A stretch of DNA of 8,330 nt from JANNSX01 sp031403155 (GCA_031403155.1 JANNSX010000183.1:1-8330), one strand, 5' to 3'; positions 1 through 5,888 are shown, numbered from the stretch's first letter. Numbers and translations: made by a program. The notes: generated from the letters alone by a model not told the origin.

Positions 1-51
1 CCTCGCTCGCGGCGCATGTCGAGCCGGCGTTCGAGGGCTTGGATATTTTTC

Positions 52-209
52 TGTTGGGGCGCCCGGCGGTCGCCCGCCAGTCGGCGCGGGCGCTGTCTTT
101 CTCTTCCCGCAAGCGGAGCGTAGCGGGGATGGTGGGGCGAAGGGCGGTCACAAGACGGGAAGTCACTGCCATTCAGGCCGTTGGCGGGCGACCGCCGGTC
201 GCCCCTACA
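52..209. repeat. 158-bp MITE-like element with 27-bp terminal inverted repeats
   Basis: The left end (52-78) and the reverse complement of the right end (183-209) match at 25 of 27 positions, differing at 55 and 62. Each end also contains a short palindrome: the right one reads GGGCGACC, a 3-base centre, then GGTCGCCC (186-204). A weaker internal copy lies at 134-149, matching the core at 14 of 16 positions. The interior has no convincing gene. The layout (matched ends of TGTWGGGG type around about 100 bp of non-coding DNA) resembles a non-autonomous miniature element, but no clear target-site duplication is visible. A pair of independent palindromic repeats in opposite orientation is the alternative. 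The right end overlaps the last bases of the SDR gene and supplies its TAG stop codon. Confidence 0.55.
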
Positions 210-933
210 GATACGCCCGATGCGCTGGCGCCTCGACGACCGCGCCGTTGTCCGTGAACGCCTCCGACAGCATCTCGACCACCACCGGTCCGAGCCGCGC
301 CGGATCGGGCTGCGTGCTTGACAACTCACCGGGAAACGCCTGCTGCCTCAATTTCGTTCGCGCCACGCCCGGATCGAGGAGGTTCACGCGGACACTCGTG
401 TTGGCGACCTCGGCGGCGTAGCTCTTCACCAGCGCCTCGAGCCCCGCCTTTGAAGCCGCATAGGGGCCCCAATAGGCTTCCGGTGTACGGGCCGCCGCGC
501 AGGTGACAAACACCGCGCGACCGGCCGGGGCCAGCCGCAGCAGCGGGTCGAGCGTCCGGATCAGCCGCCAGTTGGCGGTCAAGTTCACCTCCATCAGCCG
601 CGTCCAATCCTCGGTCTTCACATGCGCCAGCGGCGAAAGCGGTCCGAGCATACCGGCCGCCGCCACCAGCATGTCGAGGCGCTGGAAGCGGGGATATAGC
701 GATGGCCCGAGCTGATCGAGCTTGTCGCCGTGCACGAGGTTCAGCGGCACGAGCGTCGCCGAGCTCCCCAGCGCCTTGATCTCGTCGTCGAGCTCCTCGA
801 GCGCCCCCTTCGTTCGGGCCACCGCCACCACATGCGCGCCCGCGTCCGCCAACGCCAGCGCCAACGCCCGGCCGATGCCGCGCGAGGCGCCGGTGACGAG
901 CGCAGTGCGGCCGGCAAAGGGGCGGTGGGACAT
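205..933 (-). CDS. SDR-family NAD(P)-dependent oxidoreductase, 242 aa
   Basis: This is a classical short-chain dehydrogenase/reductase, a soluble Rossmann-fold enzyme that oxidises or reduces an alcohol/carbonyl substrate with NAD(P). The cofactor loop TGASRGIG is at residues 14-21, an AAAG motif (NNAG position) at 91-94, Asn117 in MEVNLTAN, and the YxxxK pair at Tyr158/Lys162 in YAASK, followed by the PG motif of NLLDPGV (184-190). The length is normal for the family. The position 13 residues before the catalytic Tyr, normally Ser, is Cys145 (VFVTCAAA). I chose the ATG at 933 because it has a GGAG Shine-Dalgarno five bases upstream; an in-frame TTG at 951 is less likely. The substrate cannot be read from the sequence. 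Related SDR genes often sit directly after purF in alphaproteobacteria; here the gene is about 3.4 kb away. The stop codon lies inside a repeat. Confidence 0.93.
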   Translation of the reverse strand: MSHRPFAGRTALVTGASRGIGRALALALADAGAHVVAVARTKGALEELDDEIKALGSSATLVPLNLVHGDKLDQLGPSLYPRFQRLDMLVAAAGMLGPLSPLAHVKTEDWTRLMEVNLTANWRLIRTLDPLLRLAPAGRAVFVTCAAARTPEAYWGPYAASKAGLEALVKSYAAEVANTSVRVNLLDPGVARTKLRQQAFPGELSSTQPDPARLGPVVVEMLSEAFTDNGAVVEAPAHRAYL

Positions 934-938
934 GAGGG

Positions 939-942
939 CTCC
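939..942 (-). promoter_or_regulatory. Shine-Dalgarno site of the SDR gene
   Basis: GGAG on the minus strand, five bases before the ATG at 933. It supports that start over the in-frame TTG at 951, which would place the site inside the coding sequence. Confidence 0.6.
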
Positions 943-1059
943 GACGAACAAAACTAAGACGACCGGGCCAAGCCCCCGCCCCCGTCACGGCTGCTTCATG
1001 GCGTAGCCGTGCTCCGCGCGGATGGCGATCGCCTAGCCATGTCATACTGGGCATTGTCG

Positions 1060-1144
1060 TGCGGTGGAGGCAGTGCGTCCATCAGGCTTGACTGGGTGCC
1101 CGCCTTCGCGGGCATGACGGAATGTGAGGTGGCGCTCCACCGCA
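1060..1144. repeat. REP-like extended palindrome
   Basis: A perfect 10-bp outer inverted repeat (1060-1069 with 1135-1144, TGCGGTGGAG/CTCCACCGCA) encloses a central hairpin with arms TGCCCGC (1097-1103) and GCGGGCA (1108-1114) around CTTC. The centre closely resembles the CCGCCTTCGCGGG repeat widespread in proteobacterial intergenic DNA. It lies in the 255-bp gap between the TAXI gene and the SDR gene, so a transcript crossing from one to the other would carry it as a stem-loop. There is no T-run after it, so a classical intrinsic terminator is unlikely. A related centre occurs at 5840-5857 upstream of purF. Confidence 0.65.
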
Positions 1145-1167
1145 TAGTCGCGTTGGTCGACTTCGGG

Positions 1168-1181
1168 CAATGGGCCCATTG
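1168..1181. repeat. 14-bp perfect palindrome after the TAXI gene
   Basis: CAATGGGCCCATTG reads the same on both strands and ends seven bases downstream of the TAXI stop codon. It could be a protein-binding site or a chance event. It has no loop and no T-run, so it is not a good terminator. Confidence 0.3.
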
Positions 1182-1188
1182 GTCGCCG

Positions 1189-2274
1189 TCAATTCTCCGT
1201 CTCCGTCCCCATCTTCTTCTTCGCCTCGTCGATCAGCTCCTTGGCGCCCTCGGCCGCCTGGTCGCGCATCTCCTTGGCGCGCTCCATCGCCTTGTCGAGC
1301 GTCGGCTTCGCCTTCTCGCGCGCCTTGTCGGAGACTTCCACCATCTTCTCGACGCTCTTGGCCGAAATCTCCTTCGTCTTCTTCCAGAGCTTGGAGAAGA
1401 AGCCTTGCTTCGGCTGCAGGTCGTCGGCCTTCAGGGCCTCGATGGTCTTGATGAGGTCTTCCTGATCCTTGCGCATGTTGCCTTCATCGACGCGCTCGGG
1501 CGTGCCGGTGAACAGCACCATCGGCGTGCAGGAGGTGACGACCTTCTCCGCCGACTTGTTCCACTTCGGCATCGAGATCTCGGTCTCCTCGGCGAAGTAG
1601 ACCTTCTGGCCGCCGATCTCCTGGCGAAGGATGTTGCGGTCGATGACGGGGATGATGTTGCCTTCCTGCTCCTGGATGCTCTTGAAGCGGGCATTCTTCG
1701 GGTCCGGGAACTGGACGACGAGCGTCACGGTGTCCTCGGAGCCGAGCGCCAAGTCGATCGCCTCGTCGGCGCTGTCGGCATAGGTGATGTTGCGGGCGCG
1801 CCCGAGCCCGTCGGGATCGATCTGCTGCAGGAATTCGAAGGTGCCCGTCACGCCGCTTTTCGCCGGCGGCAGGATGAAACGGATCTGGTCGGCGAAGGAG
1901 GCGATGTCGCCGAAGCTGGTAAACTCCGGATTGCGGCTGACGAAGAACAGGCACTCGCGACCGAGATCGGATCGGATGACCTTGAAGAGATCATCGCCGC
2001 CATAGATGCTTTTCTCCAGCGCAAACACGTCGAGCTGGGAGAAGGCGATCTGCGAGGGATCGCCAATGACGCGCTGGATGTTCTCGCGGCTGCCTTCCGA
2101 AGTCGTGCAGGTGTAGTCGAACTTCGCCTTCTTGAGCTGCCCCTCGAGCTGCGGGCAGAAGGTCGAGTGATAGGCGCCCGTCTCGCCGCCCGTGTTGATC
2201 TGGTTGGCGAGGGCGGGGAGCGCGCTCAAGCCCAGGATGAGCCCGCCCGCGGCGGCCGTTGCGACACGTCTCAT
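1189..2274 (-). CDS. TAXI-family TRAP-type periplasmic solute-binding protein with a charged helical C-terminal tail, 361 aa
   Basis: This is a secreted binding protein of the TAXI type, which normally delivers a ligand to a fused TRAP membrane transporter. Residues 1-23 form a signal peptide (Arg-Arg, hydrophobic stretch, ALPALA cleavage region). The mature protein opens with INTGGETGAYHSTFCPQL (26-43), a Gly-rich ligand-binding motif typical of TAXI proteins, and the binding-protein fold runs to about residue 290. Four cysteines (40, 56, 108, 249) could form disulfides in the periplasm. The last 70 residues (292-361) are rich in Lys, Glu and Ala and repeat the pattern KAxExAKE, as in LEA-like amphipathic helices; this is not usual for the family. 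The ATG at 2274 has GGAGAGG six bases upstream. No TRAP membrane gene is in the window, so it is an orphan and its ligand is unknown. It lies 170 bp downstream of the RidA gene on the same strand. Confidence 0.82.
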   Translation of the reverse strand: MRRVATAAAGGLILGLSALPALANQINTGGETGAYHSTFCPQLEGQLKKAKFDYTCTTSEGSRENIQRVIGDPSQIAFSQLDVFALEKSIYGGDDLFKVIRSDLGRECLFFVSRNPEFTSFGDIASFADQIRFILPPAKSGVTGTFEFLQQIDPDGLGRARNITYADSADEAIDLALGSEDTVTLVVQFPDPKNARFKSIQEQEGNIIPVIDRNILRQEIGGQKVYFAEETEISMPKWNKSAEKVVTSCTPMVLFTGTPERVDEGNMRKDQEDLIKTIEALKADDLQPKQGFFSKLWKKTKEISAKSVEKMVEVSDKAREKAKPTLDKAMERAKEMRDQAAEGAKELIDEAKKKMGTETEN

Positions 2275-2444
2275 GGTACGCCTCTCCGTCTGCTGGGACC
2301 GGGCATAGGAGCGCCCGCGCGATCTTGGCCGGGCCCCGGAGGGCTAACGGCCCGTCCCTCCTAGCATAATCCCGGGCTGTTGTCGCAATTTAGGCCAAAA
2401 GCGGGGTGGGCGGATGGGACGTTGCCGGTATCGGACAGCCGGGC

Positions 2445-2849
2445 CTATGAAGCGAGCTTGCCGATGAACGCCACGCACTCGATTTCGACCAGCATCTCGG
2501 GCTCGGCGAGAGGCGCCTGCACGGTCGTGCGCGCCGGCGGGTCCTTCTTGAAGACCTTCTTGTACTCGGAGTTCATGTCGTTGAAGAAGCGGATGTCCGA
2601 GAGATAGACGTTGCACTTCAGCACGTCATCGGTGGTGGCGCCCGCCGCTGCGAGCACGGCGAGCAGATTCTTCAAGACCTGCCGCGTCTGCGCTTTCACA
2701 TCGCCGGGGCCCACGAGCTTGTTGTTCTCGTCCCAGGCGACGAGGCCCGAGGTATAGACGAGGCCGTTGGCGGTGGTTCCCGACGAATAGGGATAGTTGG
2801 GCAGCGGCAGGTAGGAGAGTGACTTCGTCTTCACGACCTTCTTCGGCAT
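2445..2849 (-). CDS. RidA-family protein (enamine/imine deaminase family), 134 aa
   Basis: RidA-family proteins are small cytosolic trimers. The archetype hydrolyses reactive enamine/imine intermediates released by PLP enzymes; many paralogues have other or unknown roles. Supporting motifs are YSSGTTANGLVYTSG (21-35), the helix with QTRQVLKNL (54-62), the strand KCNVYLSD (78-85), and PPARTTVQAP (104-113), whose Arg107 matches the carboxylate-binding catalytic Arg of E. coli RidA. Glu122 and the C-terminal strand VEIECVAFIG are also present. The length is normal. The frame stays open to 3029, but family homology begins at the MPKK start at 2849, which is preceded by AAGGAA, so I use that start. 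An inverted repeat that includes part of this site lies immediately upstream. The gene is divergent from the EamA transporter. Since it is not next to a threonine or isoleucine gene, a specific RidA subfamily cannot be named. Confidence 0.92.
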   Translation of the reverse strand: MPKKVVKTKSLSYLPLPNYPYSSGTTANGLVYTSGLVAWDENNKLVGPGDVKAQTRQVLKNLLAVLAAAGATTDDVLKCNVYLSDIRFFNDMNSEYKKVFKKDPPARTTVQAPLAEPEMLVEIECVAFIGKLAS

Positions 2850-2850
2850 G

Positions 2851-2925
2851 GCGTTTCCTTTTGGGGTTTGAAGGCAAGGCGGAAATAGTCTTGCCCATGC
2901 CTTGCCTTCTTGAGAGCGGAAACGC
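2851..2925 (-). promoter_or_regulatory. Nested inverted repeat in the RidA leader covering the ribosome binding site
   Basis: The outer arms GCGTTTCC (2851-2858) and GGAAACGC (2918-2925) are perfect, as are the 11-bp inner arms GAAGGCAAGGC (2870-2880) and GCCTTGCCTTC (2899-2909), which enclose an 18-base loop. On the RidA transcript the outer stem takes in GGA of the Shine-Dalgarno sequence and ends one base before the ATG. A competing pairing exists: GGCAAG at 2873-2878 can pair with CTTGCC at 2890-2895 instead of 2901-2906. Structure seen; control of translation is inferred. A mobile palindromic repeat or an operator is the alternative. Confidence 0.5.
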
Positions 2926-2970
2926 AACTGCTCACCCAGGCATGATCCTGGAGAGTTTGCGAGGGTCAGC

Positions 2971-3161
2971 TCAACAGCGAAGGCCGATGCCGGAAACGAC
3001 ATGGAGCAGGGCCGCCAGCAGCGCCGCATTGCCGTGGCCCGGCGTCAGCGCGTGCAGCGCGCCGGGGCTCAGGGCGACCCGCAACAAGCCGACGTGCCGG
3101 CGCGGATGTCTTGTGCGAGGTCGCGGATGAGGCCGCCCTGGACCTGCCCGAGCCGGTACAA
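2971..3161 (-). pseudogene. Frameshifted remnant resembling a NicO-type nickel/cobalt transporter
   Basis: No intact gene fits the 383-bp gap between the RidA and EamA genes, but two minus-strand frames carry protein-like sequence. One reads YRLGQVQGGLIRDLAQDIRAG (3158 down to 3096) and stops at 3069-3071. The next frame continues with LLRVALSPGALHALTPGHG (3087 down to 3031) and then NAALLAALLHVVSGIG, stopping at 2971-2973. HALTPGHG matches the HxxxPGHG signature of the first conserved helix in NicO/RcnA-like nickel-cobalt transporters, and an amphipathic segment with spaced Arg and Leu commonly precedes that helix. Only this small part of such a protein is present and a frameshift breaks it, so it is probably a decayed relic. 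Chance similarity in high-GC DNA is the main alternative. Confidence 0.35.
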
Positions 3162-3232
3162 CAGACAGTCTGGTATTGCCGGCGGCCGTGACTTAAGAGA
3201 TCGGTTGAAACGTCGCCGCCTGTGGTCATCCC

Positions 3233-4303
3233 ATGAACCGTCATGCCGTCGCGCTCGCCCTTCTGTCCGCAGCCCTCTTCGGTGTTTCTACTCCAGCCGC
3301 CAAGGCGCTCCTGGGCTCCATAGAGCCGGCGGTGCTGGCGGGATTGCTCTATTGCGGCGCCGGCATTGGGGCCGCGGTCTTGAGGCGCGTGCTCCGGTCC
3401 CGCCTGATGGACGGGCCCGCCGCCGAAGCGTCACTCGTCCGCTCCGACGTGCCCTGGCTTGCCGCTGCAATCGTGGCCGGAGGCGTGATCGGGCCGGTGC
3501 TACTCATGACGGGGCTCGCCCGGACGGACGCCGCCGCCGCCTCGCTCCTGCTCACCCTCGAGGGGGTCGCAACGGCGCTTCTCGCCTGGTTCGTCTTCCA
3601 CGAGAATTTCGACCGGAGGATCGCCATTGGCATGGCCTGCCTCGTCGCCGGCGCCGTTGTCCTCTCCTGGACCGGCACGCCGACATTGGCCGGGCTCATC
3701 GGACCGCTCGCAATCGTGGGCGCGTGCATCGCCTGGGGGCTCGACAACAATCTGACCCGGAAAGTCTCGCTGGCCGACCCGCTGCAGATCGTCGAGCTCA
3801 AGGGTTTGATTGCCGGTCCGGTCAATTTGGTGCTGGGATTATCGCTCGGCGGCTCCTTCCCAGAGGCCGGGCCGCTGGCGGTGGCCGGGCTCGTCGGCGT
3901 TTTCGGCTACGGCATGAGCCTCGCGCTCTTCATCCTGGCGCTGCGCCATCTCGGCACGGCCCGCACGGGCGCCTACTATTCGACAGCCCCCTTCATGGGC
4001 GCCATTGCCGCCGTCCTCCTGCTGAGCGAACCGGTGACCTTGCAACTGGCTCTCGCCGGACTGCTCATGGCCATCGGCGTTGGGCTGCATCTGACCGAGG
4101 TCCATGATCACGAGCACAAGCACGAGCCGCTCGAGCATTCCCACCGTCACGTGCACGACGAACACCACCAGCATGCGCACACCCCTGACGATACTCCGGG
4201 CGAACCGCACACGCATCTGCACCGGCACGAGCGGATGCGCCACAAGCATCCACATGTGCCGGACATGCATCATACACACCGGCATGAGGATGCAACCGGT
4301 TAG
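3233..4303 (+). CDS. DMT superfamily EamA transporter with histidine-rich C-terminal tail, 356 aa
   Basis: This is an inner-membrane transporter of the drug/metabolite superfamily, predicted to have ten helices in two EamA repeats, about residues 5-145 and 153-285. Typical features are the opening ALLSAALFGVSTPAAK (9-24), the end of repeat one with LEGVATALLAWFVFHE (109-124) and the matching repeat-two stretch YYSTAPFMGAIAAVLLLSEP (248-267). After the last helix comes a cytosolic or periplasmic tail with 24 His in the final 71 residues (286-356), in His-X-His runs such as HDHEHKHEP and HHQHAH. Such a tail probably binds Zn, Ni, Co or Cu; the transported substrate is unknown and may not be a metal. 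No good Shine-Dalgarno precedes the ATG, but the family start fits it. It is the only plus-strand gene, divergent from RidA and ending 45 bp from the purF stop. The gap between the two genes has no clear terminator with a T-run. Confidence 0.92.
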   Translation: MNRHAVALALLSAALFGVSTPAAKALLGSIEPAVLAGLLYCGAGIGAAVLRRVLRSRLMDGPAAEASLVRSDVPWLAAAIVAGGVIGPVLLMTGLARTDAAAASLLLTLEGVATALLAWFVFHENFDRRIAIGMACLVAGAVVLSWTGTPTLAGLIGPLAIVGACIAWGLDNNLTRKVSLADPLQIVELKGLIAGPVNLVLGLSLGGSFPEAGPLAVAGLVGVFGYGMSLALFILALRHLGTARTGAYYSTAPFMGAIAAVLLLSEPVTLQLALAGLLMAIGVGLHLTEVHDHEHKHEPLEHSHRHVHDEHHQHAHTPDDTPGEPHTHLHRHERMRHKHPHVPDMHHTHRHEDATG

Positions 4304-4348
4304 GCCTTGCCACCACAACTGGGACGTGGCGGCGGCTGGAGTGTCCGG

Positions 4349-5794
4349 TCAACTCGCCTCCGCCAGCAGCGACAGCTGGCGTGACACCGGCAGGCCCTCG
4401 CGATCGACCAGCCTTGTCGGGTAATCGCCGGTGAAGCAGTGGTCGGTGAATTGCGGGCTCTTATCGTTGCGACCCGTCTCGCCCAGCGCCGCGTAGAGGC
4501 CCTCGAGCGAGAGGAAGGCGAGGCTGTCGGCGCGGACGAACTGGCGCATGCCTTCGAGGTCATGCGTGGCGCCAAGCAGCTTGTCGCGATCGGGTGTGTC
4601 GATGCCGTAGAAGTCGGGATGCGTGATCGGCGGGCAGGCGATGCGCAGGTGCACTTCGGTCGCCCCCGCATCCCGCACCATGTCGACGATCTTCGTCGAG
4701 GTGGTGCCGCGCACAATGCTGTCGTCGATGAGGATGACGCGCTTGCCCTTGACCACGCTGACATTGGGCGAGTGCTTCATCTTCACCCCGATCTGGCGCT
4801 GGGCCTGGGCTGGCAGGATGAAGGTGCGGCCGACATAGTGGTTGCGGATGATGCCGTGCTCGAAGGGGATGCCGGAAGCTTGCGCGAAGCCGAGCGCGGC
4901 GGGAACACCAGAGTCCGGCACCGGCACTACGACATCGGCGTCGGGGCAGGATTCGCGGGCGAGCTGGCGGCCCATCTCCTTGCGGATGTCGTAGACCGAC
5001 TTGCCGCCGACGAATGAGTCCGGCCGTGAGAAGTAGATGTATTCGAAGATGCAGGGGCGAGGCTTGCGGGCCGGCGCGAAACGGTGGAAGGCGATGCCGC
5101 CGTCGGAGATCTCGACCACCTCGCCGTTCTCGATCTCGCGGATGAACTTGGCGCCGACGATGTCGAGCGCGCAGGTCTCCGACGCCAGCACATAGCTCTG
5201 ATCGAGCTTGCCGAGGACCAGCGGACGGATGCCCAGCGGATCGCGGGCGGCGAGCATGCGGTCGACCGTCAGCGCCACGAAGGCATAGCCACCCTCGACC
5301 TGCCGGATGGCGTCGATAAAGCGTTCGGCGGCGTTGGTCTTCTGGCTGCGGGCGATGAGGTGGAGGATCACCTCGGTGTCGGTCGTCGACTGGCAGATGG
5401 CGCCCTCGGCGACGAGGCCGCGCCGGATGGTGAGCGCATTCGTCAGATTGCCGTTGTGACCGATGGCGAAGCCACCTGCGGCAAGATCAGCAAAGAGGGG
5501 CTGGACGTTGCGCAGCGAGGGCTCGCCGGTCGTCGAGTAGCGGTTATGGCCGATGGCGCTGTCGCCGGGCAGGCGGGCGAGCACGGCCGGCTTGTCGAAA
5601 TTGTCGCCGACGCGGCCCGTATGGCGCTCGGCGTGGAATTGGCCCTTGTTGAAGGTGACGATGCCGCATGCCTCTTGCCCGCGATGCTGGAGGGCGTGGA
5701 GGCCGAGTGCGGTCAGCGCTGCCGCATCCGGATGCCGGAAGATGCCGAAGACGCCGCATTCCTCGCGGAGCCGGTCGTCGTCGTAGGTCGCCAT
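4349..5794 (-). CDS. purF: Amidophosphoribosyltransferase PurF, 481 aa
   Basis: PurF catalyses the first committed step of purine synthesis: PRPP and glutamine give 5-phosphoribosylamine, glutamate and pyrophosphate, in the cytosol. The N-terminal glutaminase domain starts with a 12-residue propeptide whose removal exposes nucleophile Cys13 (EECGVFGI). It also has LQHRGQEACGI (35-45), HNRYSTTGEPS (83-93) and HNGNLTN (113-119). The phosphoribosyltransferase domain has the PRPP loop VILIDDSIVRGTTSTK (353-368). The propeptide marks the B. subtilis type, which carries a 4Fe-4S cluster. Of its four Cys ligands only the counterparts at Cys248 and Cys453 are here; Asp394 and Thr450 replace the other two, so the cluster is probably absent. 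The frame is open upstream to 6124, but homology and a GGAGG site six bases before it fix the ATG at 5794. The gene follows cvpA by 220 bp, the usual neighbourhood in proteobacteria. Confidence 0.98.
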   Translation of the reverse strand: MATYDDDRLREECGVFGIFRHPDAAALTALGLHALQHRGQEACGIVTFNKGQFHAERHTGRVGDNFDKPAVLARLPGDSAIGHNRYSTTGEPSLRNVQPLFADLAAGGFAIGHNGNLTNALTIRRGLVAEGAICQSTTDTEVILHLIARSQKTNAAERFIDAIRQVEGGYAFVALTVDRMLAARDPLGIRPLVLGKLDQSYVLASETCALDIVGAKFIREIENGEVVEISDGGIAFHRFAPARKPRPCIFEYIYFSRPDSFVGGKSVYDIRKEMGRQLARESCPDADVVVPVPDSGVPAALGFAQASGIPFEHGIIRNHYVGRTFILPAQAQRQIGVKMKHSPNVSVVKGKRVILIDDSIVRGTTSTKIVDMVRDAGATEVHLRIACPPITHPDFYGIDTPDRDKLLGATHDLEGMRQFVRADSLAFLSLEGLYAALGETGRNDKSPQFTDHCFTGDYPTRLVDREGLPVSRQLSLLAEAS

Positions 5795-5800
5795 GGCGGG

Positions 5801-5805
5801 CCTCC
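5801..5805 (-). promoter_or_regulatory. Shine-Dalgarno site of purF
   Basis: GGAGG on the minus strand, six bases before the ATG at 5794. It decides the start against the 110-residue in-frame extension that reads back into the cvpA gene. Confidence 0.75.
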
Positions 5806-5815
5806 GATGGGGCCC

Positions 5816-5888
5816 GGAGCACGTACCGGCGAAAGCTTGTCCCGGCGAAGGACGGGATGGAAGCCGGTTTGCCGGCAGAGCGTGCTCC
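5816..5888. repeat. REP-like extended palindrome between cvpA and purF
   Basis: Three nested inverted pairs are present: GGAGCACG (5816-5823) with CGTGCTCC (5881-5888), ACCGGC (5825-5830) with GCCGGT (5863-5868), and TCCCG (5840-5844) with CGGGA (5853-5857). The centre GGCGAAGGACGGGA is close to the complement of the centre at 1097-1114, so both probably belong to one repeat family. On the cvpA-purF transcript it would fold ten bases upstream of the purF Shine-Dalgarno. It could protect or stop transcripts or affect purF translation; there is no T-run to make it a standard terminator. Confidence 0.6.

Noticed and set aside
1..51. Possible start of a minus-strand gene (frame reading NIQALERRLDMRRER, ATG at 17)
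   Set aside because: Only a few codons are inside the window, there is no clear ribosome binding site, and the frame cannot be tied to a family.
1009..2364. Plus-strand open frame of 451 codons opposite the TAXI gene
   Set aside because: It is antisense to a well-supported gene, very rich in Leu, Arg and Asp as expected from the complement of Lys/Glu-rich GC-biased codons, and resembles no family.
2363..2388. Possible promoter for the TAXI gene (TTGCGA and TATGCT on the minus strand)
   Set aside because: The spacer is only 14 bp and the boxes are weak, so it is not distinguishable from chance.
2936..2951. CCAGG-CATGAT-CCTGG inverted repeat upstream of the RidA leader
   Set aside because: Arms are only 5 bp and nothing else marks it as an operator; chance is likely in this composition.
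2850..3029. 60-residue N-terminal extension of the RidA protein
   Set aside because: It would translate the hairpin and part of the relic, has no RidA homology, and the MPKK start has its own Shine-Dalgarno.
3001..4107. Plus-strand open frame of 368 codons overlapping the EamA gene in another frame
   Set aside because: Arg-rich out-of-frame shadow of the transporter gene; the EamA frame has clear membrane helices.
4304..4348. Possible terminator between the convergent EamA and purF genes
   Set aside because: Only a 5-bp GCCAC/GTGGC stem and no T-run on either strand.
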